From the NCBI GenBank assembly GCA_018823835.1, contig JAHJHT010000002.1, positions 744,001 through 808,000 on the forward strand: a stretch of 64,000 nt of DNA, given 5' to 3'. Position 1 is the stretch's first letter, and each line of letters begins with the position of its first letter. Below, one piece after another: positions 25,634 through 33,465 of the stretch. A program made the position numbers and the translations under genes. The notes under the pieces were generated by a model, which ran no database searches, was not told the origin of the DNA, and was given only the letters and a program-made list of their open reading frames with translations. This stretch comes from Alphaproteobacteria bacterium. GTDB lineage: Bacteria; Pseudomonadota; Alphaproteobacteria; Rhizobiales; Rhizobiaceae.

Positions 25634-26416
25634 ATGCTGGCGGAATCCTTGAAGGGTAAATCGGTAATCGTCACGGGCGCCAGCAAGGGCATAGGCAAGG
25701 GCATTGCGACCGTATTCGCCAAACATGGCGCCAAGGTCATGATCGTCGGACGCGACCTGGCCTCGGCCAACGCCGTTGCCAAGGAGTTCACAGATCAGGG
25801 CTATACGGCCAGCGGCTTCTCGGCCGACGTCACCAAGCTGGAAGACATGGAAGCCATGGCCAAGGCTGCGGCCGACCGCTACGGCGGCGTCGATGTGCTG
25901 TGCGCGAATGCAGGCATGTTTCCGCAGGTGACCATCGAAAAGATGAGCCCCGAGGAATGGGACGAGGTGCAGGCAACGAACCTCAAGGGCACGTTCCTGT
26001 CGGTCAAGGCCTGCGTCCCCTACCTCAAGAAATCCGGTGCGGGCCGCATCGTCATCACCTCGTCGATCACCGGACCCAACACCGCCTTCCCGGGCTGGAG
26101 CCACTACGGCGCCTCCAAGGCCGGACAGCTCGGTTTCATGCGCACCGCCTGCATGGAGCTGGCCAAGTACGGCATCACGGTCAATGCCGTCCTGCCCGGC
26201 AACGTGGTGACGGAGGGGCTGAAGGATCTCGGCCCGGAATACATGAAGACCATGGCCGCATCGGTTCCGCTCGGCATGCTGGGCGATGTCGAGGACATCG
26301 GCCACGCGGCACTGTTCCTCGCCAGCCAGGAGGCGCGGTACATCACCGGCCAGACGATCATTGTCGACGGCGGTCAGATTCTGCCTGAATCGTCGGACGC
26401 TCTGTCGCAGATGTGA
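25634..26416 (+). CDS. Short-chain dehydrogenase/reductase of the microcompartment regulon
   Basis: A 260-residue classical SDR. TGASKGIG is at residues 14-21, NAG at 92-94, and the catalytic set is Ser143, Tyr158 and Lys162 (YGASK). It follows the PotC-like gene by 24 bases in the same operon. An SDR is a regular member of the aminopropanol-type (RMM) microcompartment loci known from mycobacteria. There it is thought to interconvert an amino alcohol and the amino ketone (for example 1-amino-2-propanol and aminoacetone). That role is transferred by context, not shown by sequence. No extra N- or C-terminal helix for shell targeting is visible. Confidence 0.86.
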   Translation: MLAESLKGKSVIVTGASKGIGKGIATVFAKHGAKVMIVGRDLASANAVAKEFTDQGYTASGFSADVTKLEDMEAMAKAAADRYGGVDVLCANAGMFPQVTIEKMSPEEWDEVQATNLKGTFLSVKACVPYLKKSGAGRIVITSSITGPNTAFPGWSHYGASKAGQLGFMRTACMELAKYGITVNAVLPGNVVTEGLKDLGPEYMKTMAASVPLGMLGDVEDIGHAALFLASQEARYITGQTIIVDGGQILPESSDALSQM

Positions 26417-26440
26417 CCGACGCTTATTCTGATCGGGGTT

Positions 26441-26460
26441 CGTGACGCGCTGGCGTCACG
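26441..26460. terminator. Bidirectional hairpin between convergent SDR and araC genes
   Basis: A perfect 8-base stem, CGTGACGC at 26441-26448 and its complement at 26453-26460, with loop GCTG. It starts 25 bases after the SDR stop and overlaps the stop codon of the minus-strand AraC gene. Probably a shared terminator or insulator. Confidence 0.5.
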
Positions 26461-27523
26461 CGCCGTCCTTGCGCCAGGCCCGCGGGCTGACACCGGTCCA
26501 GCGCGTGAAGGCACGCGTAAACGCAGACAGTTCGGAGTAGCCGAGCAGCAGGGCGATCTCGGTCAGTGGCAGCTGCCGCTGGTCGAGATACATCTGCGCC
26601 AGGTTCTGCCGCGTCTGCTCGACGGCATCCTTGTAGGTCATGCCTTCCTCGGCCAGGTCGCGCTGGATACTCGCCGGCGTCACGCGCAGTTCGTGCGCGA
26701 TCCTGTCCATGCGCGGATAGCCATTCGGAAGGCCGACGCGAATGGCCGTCTTGACCCGGTCGACCAGCCCCTCGTCCCCGGTGCGATGCGAACCGAGCGA
26801 CTCCAGGCAAGTCTGCATCATGCTCATCAGTTGCAGGTCGCTGCCCGGCATCGGGCGGTCGAGAAGTTCCGGCCGGAAGACCAGGGCGTTGGTCGGCTGG
26901 CTGAAATAGACCGGCGCGTCAAATGCGGTTTCGTGCTCGCGCCAGAACTGCGGACGGGCATGTTCGAAATGCACCTCGACCGGCGCCCATCTCGAGCCGC
27001 CGCAGTCGCGGATGACATTGGCGAACATTCCCAGCGAGAGCTCCGCATCCTGGCGGCGCTCGACGATTTCGGAGGAGTATATCTGGTACTCCAGCCGCAT
27101 CATGCCGCTGTCACTCCTGACCAGCCGCATCCATGACGATTCCTGATGGTAGTGGAAAAGCCGCACGAGATTGTCGAGCGCCTGACCAAGCGTCGGCGCC
27201 GAGACCGCCGCATAACCCCACATGCCGAGATCGCGGGGCTGGAACTGCTGGCCGAACCAGAGGCCGAAATTGCCCTCGCTGAAATGACCGGACCGGATCT
27301 GGCGCGCGGCCTCCTCGAACAGGCGGCAGTAGGACGACAGCTTGACCTTGAGCGTTGGCGCACCGGCCATGTCCGGCGCGATGCCGGAATTGCCGAAGAT
27401 GGAATCCACGTCGCCGCCCTGCGCCTCGATGAAGTCGACCAGGCCGGTCGCCGCTGCTGCCAAGACGACGGGCGCGCCGTCAGGCGCGATCGTCGAGTTG
27501 GGTTGCAGCAGAGCGAACGTCAT
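26456..27523 (-). CDS. AraC-family transcriptional regulator (second of two paralogues)
   Basis: A 355-residue paralogue of the regulator at 17312. It has the same N-terminal Arabinose_bd-type domain (FGLWFGQQFQPRDLGMWGYAA is shared word for word) and a nearly identical C-terminal recognition segment (LPLTEIALLLGYSELSAFTRAFTRW). It is divergent from the kinase-to-shell operon, with a CTGTCAAG direct repeat in the 281-base spacer. Because the recognition helices match, both paralogues probably read the same sites, while their sensing domains differ enough to respond to different inducers (inference). Confidence 0.88.
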   Translation of the reverse strand: MTFALLQPNSTIAPDGAPVVLAAAATGLVDFIEAQGGDVDSIFGNSGIAPDMAGAPTLKVKLSSYCRLFEEAARQIRSGHFSEGNFGLWFGQQFQPRDLGMWGYAAVSAPTLGQALDNLVRLFHYHQESSWMRLVRSDSGMMRLEYQIYSSEIVERRQDAELSLGMFANVIRDCGGSRWAPVEVHFEHARPQFWREHETAFDAPVYFSQPTNALVFRPELLDRPMPGSDLQLMSMMQTCLESLGSHRTGDEGLVDRVKTAIRVGLPNGYPRMDRIAHELRVTPASIQRDLAEEGMTYKDAVEQTRQNLAQMYLDQRQLPLTEIALLLGYSELSAFTRAFTRWTGVSPRAWRKDGA

Positions 27524-27660
27524 TGCCGATATCCAATCCAGCCAGGGAATGCCGTGAATGATTGCATGCCTGCGGCCACCGCTTCAAGCGGAACCGGTCG
27601 GCGGGACAATCGTGTGCCGGCGAGAAGGGCCCCTGCCCGGCGCCGCATCGACCATCCAGC

Positions 27661-27715
27661 TGTCAAGATCGCCGCATCACGGGTCAAGCGGTGGGGGTGA
27701 TGCCGGGGCTAGGGT
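27661..27715 (+). promoter_or_regulatory. AraC-type promoter: 21-base phased direct repeat plus -10-like box (microcompartment operon)
   Basis: TGTCAAG at 27661-27667 (preceded by C) and GGTCAAG at 27682-27688 are 21 bases apart; a -10-like TAGGGT lies at 27710-27715, 21 bases after the second repeat. The operon's first start codon is at 27805. This is the third copy of the element found upstream of the dehydratase (18458) and importer (21364) operons. Confidence 0.65.
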
Positions 27716-27804
27716 GAGGATCAAATGAGGCTGTTCAAGCAAAGCAGCGAAGCAACGGGCCACCAGCAGAAGCCCAACTTTTCGTCCAGGGAGAATGACA
27801 GCGC

Positions 27805-28803
27805 ATGGGCATGGAGCTAGCCGAGGATACATCGTTGCGTGCAATCGATGGGCTGGCCATGGCTGCATTGCCGCGCTGGGGTCTCGAGGGCGCCAGCGCT
27901 ACGCTGATCAACCATTCCGAAAACTGGACCTATCGCGTGACGCCGGCCGGTGGCGGACGGCCGGTCATCCTGCGCATCCATCGTAGCGACTATCACACCA
28001 CCGACGGCATCCGCAGCGAACTGGACTGGATGCGCGCGCTGCAGGCGGAGGCGGCCGTCAAGACACCGCAGGCAATCCCGGGATTGGACGGCGCCGACAT
28101 ACAGTTTGTCGAGACGAAGCAGATCCCGTCCGGGCACAATTGCGTGCTGTTCGAGTTCATCGACGGTGCCGAGCCGGCGCAGGACGAGTTGATGGCGCCA
28201 TTCCGGCAACTGGGCGAGGTCACTGCGCGCTGCCATACGCACAGCCAGACCTGGGAGCGGCCACCCTATTTCGAGCGGCTGTGCTGGGATTTCGAGCATT
28301 CTTTCGGCGCCACTGCCAACTGGGGCCAATGGAAAGACGGGCCAGATTGCACGCCAGAGCGTCAGCGGCTGCTGCAGCGCGCGGTTGACCTGATGGAACG
28401 CCGGCTCGCCCGCTTCGGCAAGGGAAGCGACCGCTACGGCCTGATCCACGCCGACTTCCGCCTCGCCAATCTACTCGTGCATGAGGGCGATGTCCGGGTC
28501 ATCGATTTCGACGATTGCGGCCTTGGCTGGTTCCTCTACGACGCCGCGACGGCGGTCAGCTTTTTCGAGGACCGGGCCGACGTGCCGGACCTGATGGAGG
28601 CCTGGAAGGAGGGCTATCGCCGCCAGCGTGTCCTTCCCAAGGAGGACGAAGACGAGCTGTGGACCTTCATCCTGATGCGCCGCATGACGCTGTTCGCCTG
28701 GATGGGCTCGCACAGCGAAACCGATCTCGCGCGCACGGAAGGCCCCGGCTACAGCACCGGGACCTGCGAATTGGCCGAGCGCTATCTGAGCCAATACGGC
28801 TAG
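27805..28803 (+). CDS. APH-fold small-molecule kinase (predicted amino-alcohol kinase)
   Basis: A 332-residue aminoglycoside-phosphotransferase-fold protein. The catalytic loop HADFRLANLL puts the base at Asp217 and the metal-binding Asn at 222. The following VIDFDDCGLGWFLYD gives the second metal Asp at 234 (DFD). In aminopropanol (RMM-type) microcompartment loci, a kinase of this family phosphorylates 1-amino-2-propanol so that the next enzyme can eliminate phosphate and ammonia. Homoserine or choline kinase activity is an alternative for the fold. It is first in the shell operon, 22 bases before the aminotransferase-fold gene. Antibiotic-resistance activity is unlikely given the context. 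Confidence 0.85.
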   Translation: MGMELAEDTSLRAIDGLAMAALPRWGLEGASATLINHSENWTYRVTPAGGGRPVILRIHRSDYHTTDGIRSELDWMRALQAEAAVKTPQAIPGLDGADIQFVETKQIPSGHNCVLFEFIDGAEPAQDELMAPFRQLGEVTARCHTHSQTWERPPYFERLCWDFEHSFGATANWGQWKDGPDCTPERQRLLQRAVDLMERRLARFGKGSDRYGLIHADFRLANLLVHEGDVRVIDFDDCGLGWFLYDAATAVSFFEDRADVPDLMEAWKEGYRRQRVLPKEDEDELWTFILMRRMTLFAWMGSHSETDLARTEGPGYSTGTCELAERYLSQYG

Positions 28804-28825
28804 CCGAAGGACCTGGAGCCTGAAC

Positions 28826-30118
28826 ATGTCGGACGTAAAGCCGCAGAGCCCGGAAAAGCGCGAATTCATCGCCAAGTCGAAGACGTTCTGGAACCCCGGC
28901 AAGACCCAGGCGTGGCAGGACATGGGCGTCGATCTGGTGATCGACCGGCGCGAGGGTTACTTCATCTGGGACATGGATGGTCGGCGGCTGATCGACCTGC
29001 ATCTCAACGGCGGCACCTACAATATCGGGCATCGCCATCCCGAACTGATCGAGATCCTCAATCGGGGCACGCAGCGCTTCGACATGGGCAACCATCACTT
29101 TCCGTCGCAGGCGCGCACTGCCTTGGCGGAAAGGCTTGCCGAAATCTGCGGCGGCGACCTGCACTACACGATGTATGCATCGGGCGGCGCCGAAGCGATC
29201 GACATCGCCCTGAAGACGGCAAGGCACGCGACCCAGCGGCGCAAGATCGTCTCCATCGTCAACGCCTATCACGGTCATACCGGCCTGGCGGTCGCCGCCG
29301 GTGCCGACCGCTTCAAGAAGATCTTCCTGTCCGATCAGCCGGAGGATTTCGTCCATGTGCCGTTCAACGACCTGACCGCCATGGAAGACGCCCTGAAGGG
29401 CAACGACGTCGCGGCGCTGATCATGGAGACGATCCCCGCCACCTATGGCTTTCCGATGCCGCTTCCGGGCTATCTCAAGGACGTCAAGAAGCTCTGCGAG
29501 CACTACGGCGCACTCTACGTCGCCGACGAGGTGCAGACCGGCCTGATGCGCTGCGGCGAGATGTGGGGCTACCAGCGCTATGGCATCGTCCCGGACATGG
29601 TCGTCACCGGCAAGGGCATTTCGGGCGGCATGTATCCGATCGCCTGCGTGGTGGTGCGCGAGCCCTATGCCGGCTGGCTGACCCAGGACGGCTTTGCGCA
29701 CATGTCGACCATGGGCGGCGCGGAACTCGGTTGCCTCGTCGCCATGAAGACCCTTGAAATCCTGCAGCGCCCGCCGGTGAAGCCGATGGTGAACTACATC
29801 TCGGAGACGTTCCGCAACGGGCTGCACGAGATCATGAAGCTCTATCCCGACTTCTTTGTCGGCATCCGCCAGTGCGGCGTCGTCATGGGGCTCGAGTTCG
29901 ATTTTCCCGAGGGCGCCAAGCCGGTGATGCGGCATCTGTACGAGAACGGTGTCTGGGCAATCTTTTCCACGCTCGATCCACGCGTGCTGCAATTCAAGCC
30001 CGGCGTGCTGATGACGGCCGATCTCTGTCAAGAGGTGCTTGAGCGTGTCGAGCGCAGCGTCGGCCTTGCCTATGCCGAGTGCATGGGGCGCGGACGCGGC
30101 AAAGCCCGCGCGGCCTGA
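28826..30118 (+). CDS. Class III aminotransferase-fold PLP enzyme (predicted aminopropanol-phosphate phospho-lyase)
   Basis: A 430-residue fold-type I PLP enzyme. ASGGAEAIDIALKTAR (about 118-133) is the phosphate-binding turn, Asp234 in YVADEVQTG pairs with the pyridine nitrogen, and Lys263 in VVTGKGISGG forms the Schiff base. Class III members include true aminotransferases and also phospho-lyases acting on ethanolamine phosphate. Directly after an APH-fold kinase and before an acylating aldehyde dehydrogenase, the phospho-lyase role fits best: aminopropanol phosphate to propionaldehyde, phosphate and ammonia. An ordinary aminotransferase activity cannot be excluded. Confidence 0.87.
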   Translation: MSDVKPQSPEKREFIAKSKTFWNPGKTQAWQDMGVDLVIDRREGYFIWDMDGRRLIDLHLNGGTYNIGHRHPELIEILNRGTQRFDMGNHHFPSQARTALAERLAEICGGDLHYTMYASGGAEAIDIALKTARHATQRRKIVSIVNAYHGHTGLAVAAGADRFKKIFLSDQPEDFVHVPFNDLTAMEDALKGNDVAALIMETIPATYGFPMPLPGYLKDVKKLCEHYGALYVADEVQTGLMRCGEMWGYQRYGIVPDMVVTGKGISGGMYPIACVVVREPYAGWLTQDGFAHMSTMGGAELGCLVAMKTLEILQRPPVKPMVNYISETFRNGLHEIMKLYPDFFVGIRQCGVVMGLEFDFPEGAKPVMRHLYENGVWAIFSTLDPRVLQFKPGVLMTADLCQEVLERVERSVGLAYAECMGRGRGKARAA

Positions 30119-30132
30119 AGGAAAAAGTCGAA

Positions 30133-31734
30133 ATGACCGCGATAGTCGAAGAAATCCTGGCCGGTGAAAAGCGCCCAACCGGCGCAGCCGACCTGATGCT
30201 GCAGGTGGCCGAATGGGCGGCCTCCGCCTATGCACGATTTGGCCGGGCAAAGGTGGAAGAGATCGCCCGCGCCGCGGCCGAGACAGCGCACGCCCACGCA
30301 GGCGAACTGGCCGAGGCTGCGGTCGCCGAGACCGGTTTCGGCGTTGCCGAGCACAAGAAGATCAAGAACGAACTCACGTCGCGCGCGCTGTTCGAGCTCT
30401 ATTCCCGCGAGGACTTCTGTTCCGCCCGGATCAGACCCGACCTGAAGATGGTGGAACTGCCGCGGCCGGCCGGCGTCGTCTTTGGCCTGACGCCTTCCAC
30501 CAATCCCGTCTGCAGCGTCTTCTACAAGATCCTGATGGCGCTGGTGACGCGCAACGCCATCATCATCTCGCCGCATCCGATGGCCAAGGCCTGCTCGGCG
30601 CGGGCCGCGAAGCTGATGGCCGAGGCAGCCGAGAAGGCCGGCGCCCCTGCCGGCATCATCCAGGTCATCGAGCACCCGAACCTGCCGCTGATCGAGCATG
30701 TGATGAAGTCGCCACGGGTCGGCGTGATCCTGGCGACCGGCGGCACGCCGATGGTGCGTGCTGCCTACAGCTCCGGCAATCCGGCCATCGGCGTCGGCCC
30801 GGGCAATGCGCCGGTTCTGGTGGACGAAAGTGCCGACCTCAACGAAGCCGCCAAGCGCATCGTCGCCTCGAAGAGCTTCGACAACTCGATCCTCTGCACC
30901 AATGAGAGCGTGGTGCTGGCCGTGGAGAGCGTCGCCGACCGGCTGGTGCAGTCGATGCGCTCGGCCGGCGCGCATGTCGCCAAGCCGGAGGAAGTCGCGG
31001 CGCTGCGCGAACTGCTGTTCGGGCGTGGAACCTTCAATGTCGAGGTGCTGGGCAAATCGGCCGTCGAGATCGGCGCCATGATCGGCCTGCGCCTGCCGCC
31101 GCACACCAAGATCATTCTCGCCGAAATCGACCGCGTCGGCATCGACGAGCCGCTATCGAAGGAAAAGCTCTGCCCCGTGCTCGGGTTCCTGCGCGTGCCG
31201 CATGCCCAGGCCGGCATCAACCAGGCCAAGGCCCTGATCCGGCTTTCGGGTGCCGGCCATTCCGCCGCAATACACAGCCACCATTCAGCGACGATCCTCG
31301 CCTATGGCGCCGCCGTGAAGGCGCTGCGGGTCGTCGTCAACGCTCCCTGCAGCATGGGAGCGGCCGGATACGGCACCCACCTGGCTCCCGCCTTCACGAT
31401 CGGCACGGGCTATTTCGGCTCGTCGTCGGTCGGCGAGAATGTCGGCCCCCAGCACCTCATCAACTGGACCCGGATCGCCTACAATGACGACCCGTCGGAA
31501 GCCTTCGGCGACTTTGCCGGCCTCGACGCATGGTCCGGCGGCCCAGCCCTTGCGCTCGGCCTCGAAGCGCCGATCTCGCTCGGGCGCTTGCAGGAAGGTG
31601 CGCCGAAACTCGGCGATCCCGCACCCTCGAACGCAGCGGGCGGCGCCGATGAGCTTGCGCTGATGCGCGAGGAAATCCGCAAGATGGTGCTTGAAGAACT
31701 GCGTGGGGCCTTGGCTGCCGGGAAGAAGACCTGA
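30133..31734 (+). CDS. CoA-acylating aldehyde dehydrogenase with C-terminal encapsulation-type helix (PduP/EutE family)
   Basis: The start is ATG 30133 with AAGGA 10 bases upstream, giving 533 residues. The catalytic Cys255 lies in NSILCTNESV and the cofactor segment ATGGTPMVRAAYSSG is near 201. It would oxidise propionaldehyde or acetaldehyde to the acyl-CoA. Beyond the catalytic domain, a Gly/Pro/Ala-rich linker (about 485-505) leads to a final amphipathic helix (about 508-530, DELALMREEIRKMVLEELRG). This is the layout of encapsulation peptides that dock enzymes to BMC shells, here at the C-terminus rather than the N-terminus used by Salmonella PduP. Four bases later the shell genes start. 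Confidence 0.92.
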   Translation: MTAIVEEILAGEKRPTGAADLMLQVAEWAASAYARFGRAKVEEIARAAAETAHAHAGELAEAAVAETGFGVAEHKKIKNELTSRALFELYSREDFCSARIRPDLKMVELPRPAGVVFGLTPSTNPVCSVFYKILMALVTRNAIIISPHPMAKACSARAAKLMAEAAEKAGAPAGIIQVIEHPNLPLIEHVMKSPRVGVILATGGTPMVRAAYSSGNPAIGVGPGNAPVLVDESADLNEAAKRIVASKSFDNSILCTNESVVLAVESVADRLVQSMRSAGAHVAKPEEVAALRELLFGRGTFNVEVLGKSAVEIGAMIGLRLPPHTKIILAEIDRVGIDEPLSKEKLCPVLGFLRVPHAQAGINQAKALIRLSGAGHSAAIHSHHSATILAYGAAVKALRVVVNAPCSMGAAGYGTHLAPAFTIGTGYFGSSSVGENVGPQHLINWTRIAYNDDPSEAFGDFAGLDAWSGGPALALGLEAPISLGRLQEGAPKLGDPAPSNAAGGADELALMREEIRKMVLEELRGALAAGKKT

Positions 31735-31737
31735 TCC

Positions 31738-32349
31738 ATGGCCGAGCTTCGCTCATTCATATTCATCGACCAGTTGCAGCCGCAGACGCTCTGCTACATG
31801 GCAAGCGGCATGCGTGGCCGCCTGCCACGCACCAACATGGCGGCACAGATCATCGAGGTCGCACCGGGCCTGGACATCGAGGCGCTGACCGACGTGGCGC
31901 TGAAACATGCCGATGTCAGCGGCGGCATGCTCGTGGTCGAGCGGCAGTTCGGCTACCTCGAGTTCCATTCGCGCTCGACCTCGTCGGTGAAGTCTGCGGC
32001 GGAAGCTGTGCTCGAGGTGCTGGATGCCCGCACCGACCAGGCGATCCCGCCGAAGATTCTGGCGTCGAAGATCGTCACGCGCATCGACAATGGTCACGCC
32101 TTCCTGATCAACCGCAACAAGTCGGGCTCGATGATCCTGCCGGGCGAGTCGCTCTTCGTGCTCGAGATGCAGCCGGCGTCCTACGCCATCCTCGCCACCA
32201 ACGAGGCGGAGAAGAACGCCGACATCAAGGTCATCGATTACCGCATGTTCGGCGCCACCGGCCGCGTCTATCTTTCCGGCGAGGAGTCGGATGTGCGCAT
32301 GGGCGCCGAGGCCGCGCTGGCGGCACTGAAGGACGGTGCACATGCTTGA
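31738..32349 (+). CDS. BMC-T (tandem-domain) microcompartment shell protein, first copy
   Basis: A 203-residue protein built of two BMC domains. The first spans about 1-100 and carries AAQIIEVAPGLDIEALTDVALKH. The second spans about 105-200, with SMILPGESLFVLEMQPASYAILATNEAEKNA and the repeated strand GRVYLSGEE. Such tandem proteins form pseudohexameric trimers in the shell facets, often with larger, gated pores for bulky cofactors or substrates. It is 3 bases after the aldehyde dehydrogenase and overlaps the next gene by 8 bases. A second BMC-T of the same type is at 33466. Confidence 0.9.
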   Translation: MAELRSFIFIDQLQPQTLCYMASGMRGRLPRTNMAAQIIEVAPGLDIEALTDVALKHADVSGGMLVVERQFGYLEFHSRSTSSVKSAAEAVLEVLDARTDQAIPPKILASKIVTRIDNGHAFLINRNKSGSMILPGESLFVLEMQPASYAILATNEAEKNADIKVIDYRMFGATGRVYLSGEESDVRMGAEAALAALKDGAHA

Positions 32350-32764
32350 CAAGAACGCAATCCGGACCCTGATCCGCGACGTCATCGCGGAGGAGGTTCG
32401 ACATCTGAAGGGCGGTCAAGCAGCCCCCGCTGCGCCTTCCGCCGTGATGATCGCCAGCGACGCGGACCTGGCCGCCTTCGCAAGGCAGGTCCTCGCCCTG
32501 GCGGAAGATCCGGGCGTGCGCGCCGCCATCATGGGCGGTCGCCATCCCTTCTCGCTGGCGCGGCAAGGCTCCGCGGCGCCGACCGCCTCGGTCGCGGCCG
32601 CTTTCGACCATCGCATCGACAAGGGCGTCGTAACCGAAACCGCCATAGCCAAGCTGCCGAAGGGCGTCTCGCGCCTGCTGCTCGGCGCCGGCGTCAGCAT
32701 CACCCCCTTGGCCCGAGACAAGGCCAGGTCGCGCAACATCAGCATCGAAAGGGTCGAACAATGA
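32342..32764 (+). CDS. Microcompartment-associated protein of unknown function with N-terminal encapsulation-like helix
   Basis: A 140-residue product from ATG 32342, with AAGGA 8 bases upstream. The first 23 residues (LDKNAIRTLIRDVIAEEV) form an amphipathic helix like the encapsulation peptides of BMC cargo. An Ala/Pro-rich linker (about 26-36) follows, then a compact domain. Near the C-terminus GAGVSITPLARDKARSRNISIE resembles the ITP-x-A-x-D-x-A-R motif found at domain borders in several BMC proteins such as EutQ and PduL. Overlaps with BMC-T (8 bases) and BMC-P (4 bases) show tight coupling to the shell. I do not recognise the function. It may be a scaffold linking enzymes to the shell or a small enzyme. 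Confidence 0.82.
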   Translation: MLDKNAIRTLIRDVIAEEVRHLKGGQAAPAAPSAVMIASDADLAAFARQVLALAEDPGVRAAIMGGRHPFSLARQGSAAPTASVAAAFDHRIDKGVVTETAIAKLPKGVSRLLLGAGVSITPLARDKARSRNISIERVEQ

Positions 32765-33018
32765 TTCGAGGTCGCGTGGTGGGCCGATACTGGGCCACAA
32801 AACGTATCGAACACATTCCTTCCGGGGCCTTTCTGGAAGTCGAGAGCGCCGGCGGCGGACGCATCATCGCGCTCGACGTACTCGGCTGCGGCGACGGCGA
32901 GGACGTGCTCGTTGTTACCGGGTCCACGGCTGCCACATGGCTCGGCGGCGGCAAGATTCCAATCGACGCGCTGATTATCGGGTCGCTCGACGAGACACCA
33001 AAACAGAAATCCAAATAG
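32761..33018 (+). CDS. BMC-P pentameric shell vertex protein (EutN/CcmL family)
   Basis: An 85-residue protein with the EutN/CcmL beta-barrel pattern: N-terminal GRVVGRYWATKRIEHIPSGAFLEVE, a central ALDVLGCGDGEDVLVVTGSTA, and the vertex motif DALIIGSLDE. Pentamers of this family cap the 12 vertices of a closed microcompartment. One copy in the operon is enough in principle to close the shell. The start overlaps the stop of the unknown protein gene (ATGA). Confidence 0.93.
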   Translation: MIRGRVVGRYWATKRIEHIPSGAFLEVESAGGGRIIALDVLGCGDGEDVLVVTGSTAATWLGGGKIPIDALIIGSLDETPKQKSK

Positions 33019-33042
33019 CCAATCTGCAAACAGGAGAGAACC

Positions 33043-33324
33043 ATGTCGAATGCAATAGGAATGATCGAAACCAAGGGCTTCGTTGCCGCGCTCGCCGCCG
33101 CTGACGCGATGGTCAAGGCGGCCAACGTGGTTGTCGTGGGCCGCGAGCAGGTCGGTGACGGGCTCGTCGCCGTCATCGTCAATGGCGATGTCGGCGCCGT
33201 GAAGGCCGCGACCGAGGCAGGCGCGGAAGCTGCGTCCAGCGTCGGCACGCTGGTCTCGGTGCATGTCATTCCGCGTCCGCATCCGGACCTTGGCAAGCAT
33301 TTCTCCACCACGACCGGCAAGTGA
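33043..33324 (+). CDS. BMC-H hexameric shell protein (PduA/CcmK-like) with an Asp in the pore loop
   Basis: A 93-residue canonical BMC-domain protein ([24 protein letters not shown], then [14 protein letters not shown] and VHVIPRPH). Hexamers form the main shell facets. The pore loop reads QVGDGL where Salmonella PduA has KIGSGL, so Ser40 of PduA is replaced by Asp39. A ring of six acidic side chains at the narrowest point would favour cations over anions. A clear ribosome-binding site (AGGAGAG) precedes ATG 33043 and a perfect 10-base hairpin follows, both in line with high expression of the major facet protein. Confidence 0.95.
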   Translation: MSNAIGMIETKGFVAALAAADAMVKAANVVVVGREQVGDGLVAVIVNGDVGAVKAATEAGAEAASSVGTLVSVHVIPRPHPDLGKHFSTTTGK

Positions 33325-33332
33325 CGCCTCGC

Positions 33333-33356
33333 CAGGCGACACGCTCGTGTCGCCTG
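33333..33356 (+). terminator. Hairpin after the BMC-H gene
   Basis: A perfect 10-base stem, CAGGCGACAC at 33333-33342 and its complement at 33347-33356, with loop GCTC, begins 9 bases after the BMC-H stop. There is no T-run. It is likely to stabilise the 3' end of the BMC-H message or to reduce read-through to the last shell gene. Confidence 0.6.
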
Positions 33357-33465
33357 CCTTGGACGGTGCGGGCAGCTGCGCGGCCGAGGCCGGGGCGTGG
33401 CCCCCGGCGTCTTGTGACCTTCCTCCGTGCCGGAGGGGGATGGAGCGCGTGCGACGGATGAGAAC

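Noticed and set aside
27805..28803. The APH-fold gene as an aminoglycoside-resistance determinant
   Set aside because: It starts a microcompartment operon and has the small-metabolite kinase context known from aminopropanol loci. The fold alone does not indicate resistance.
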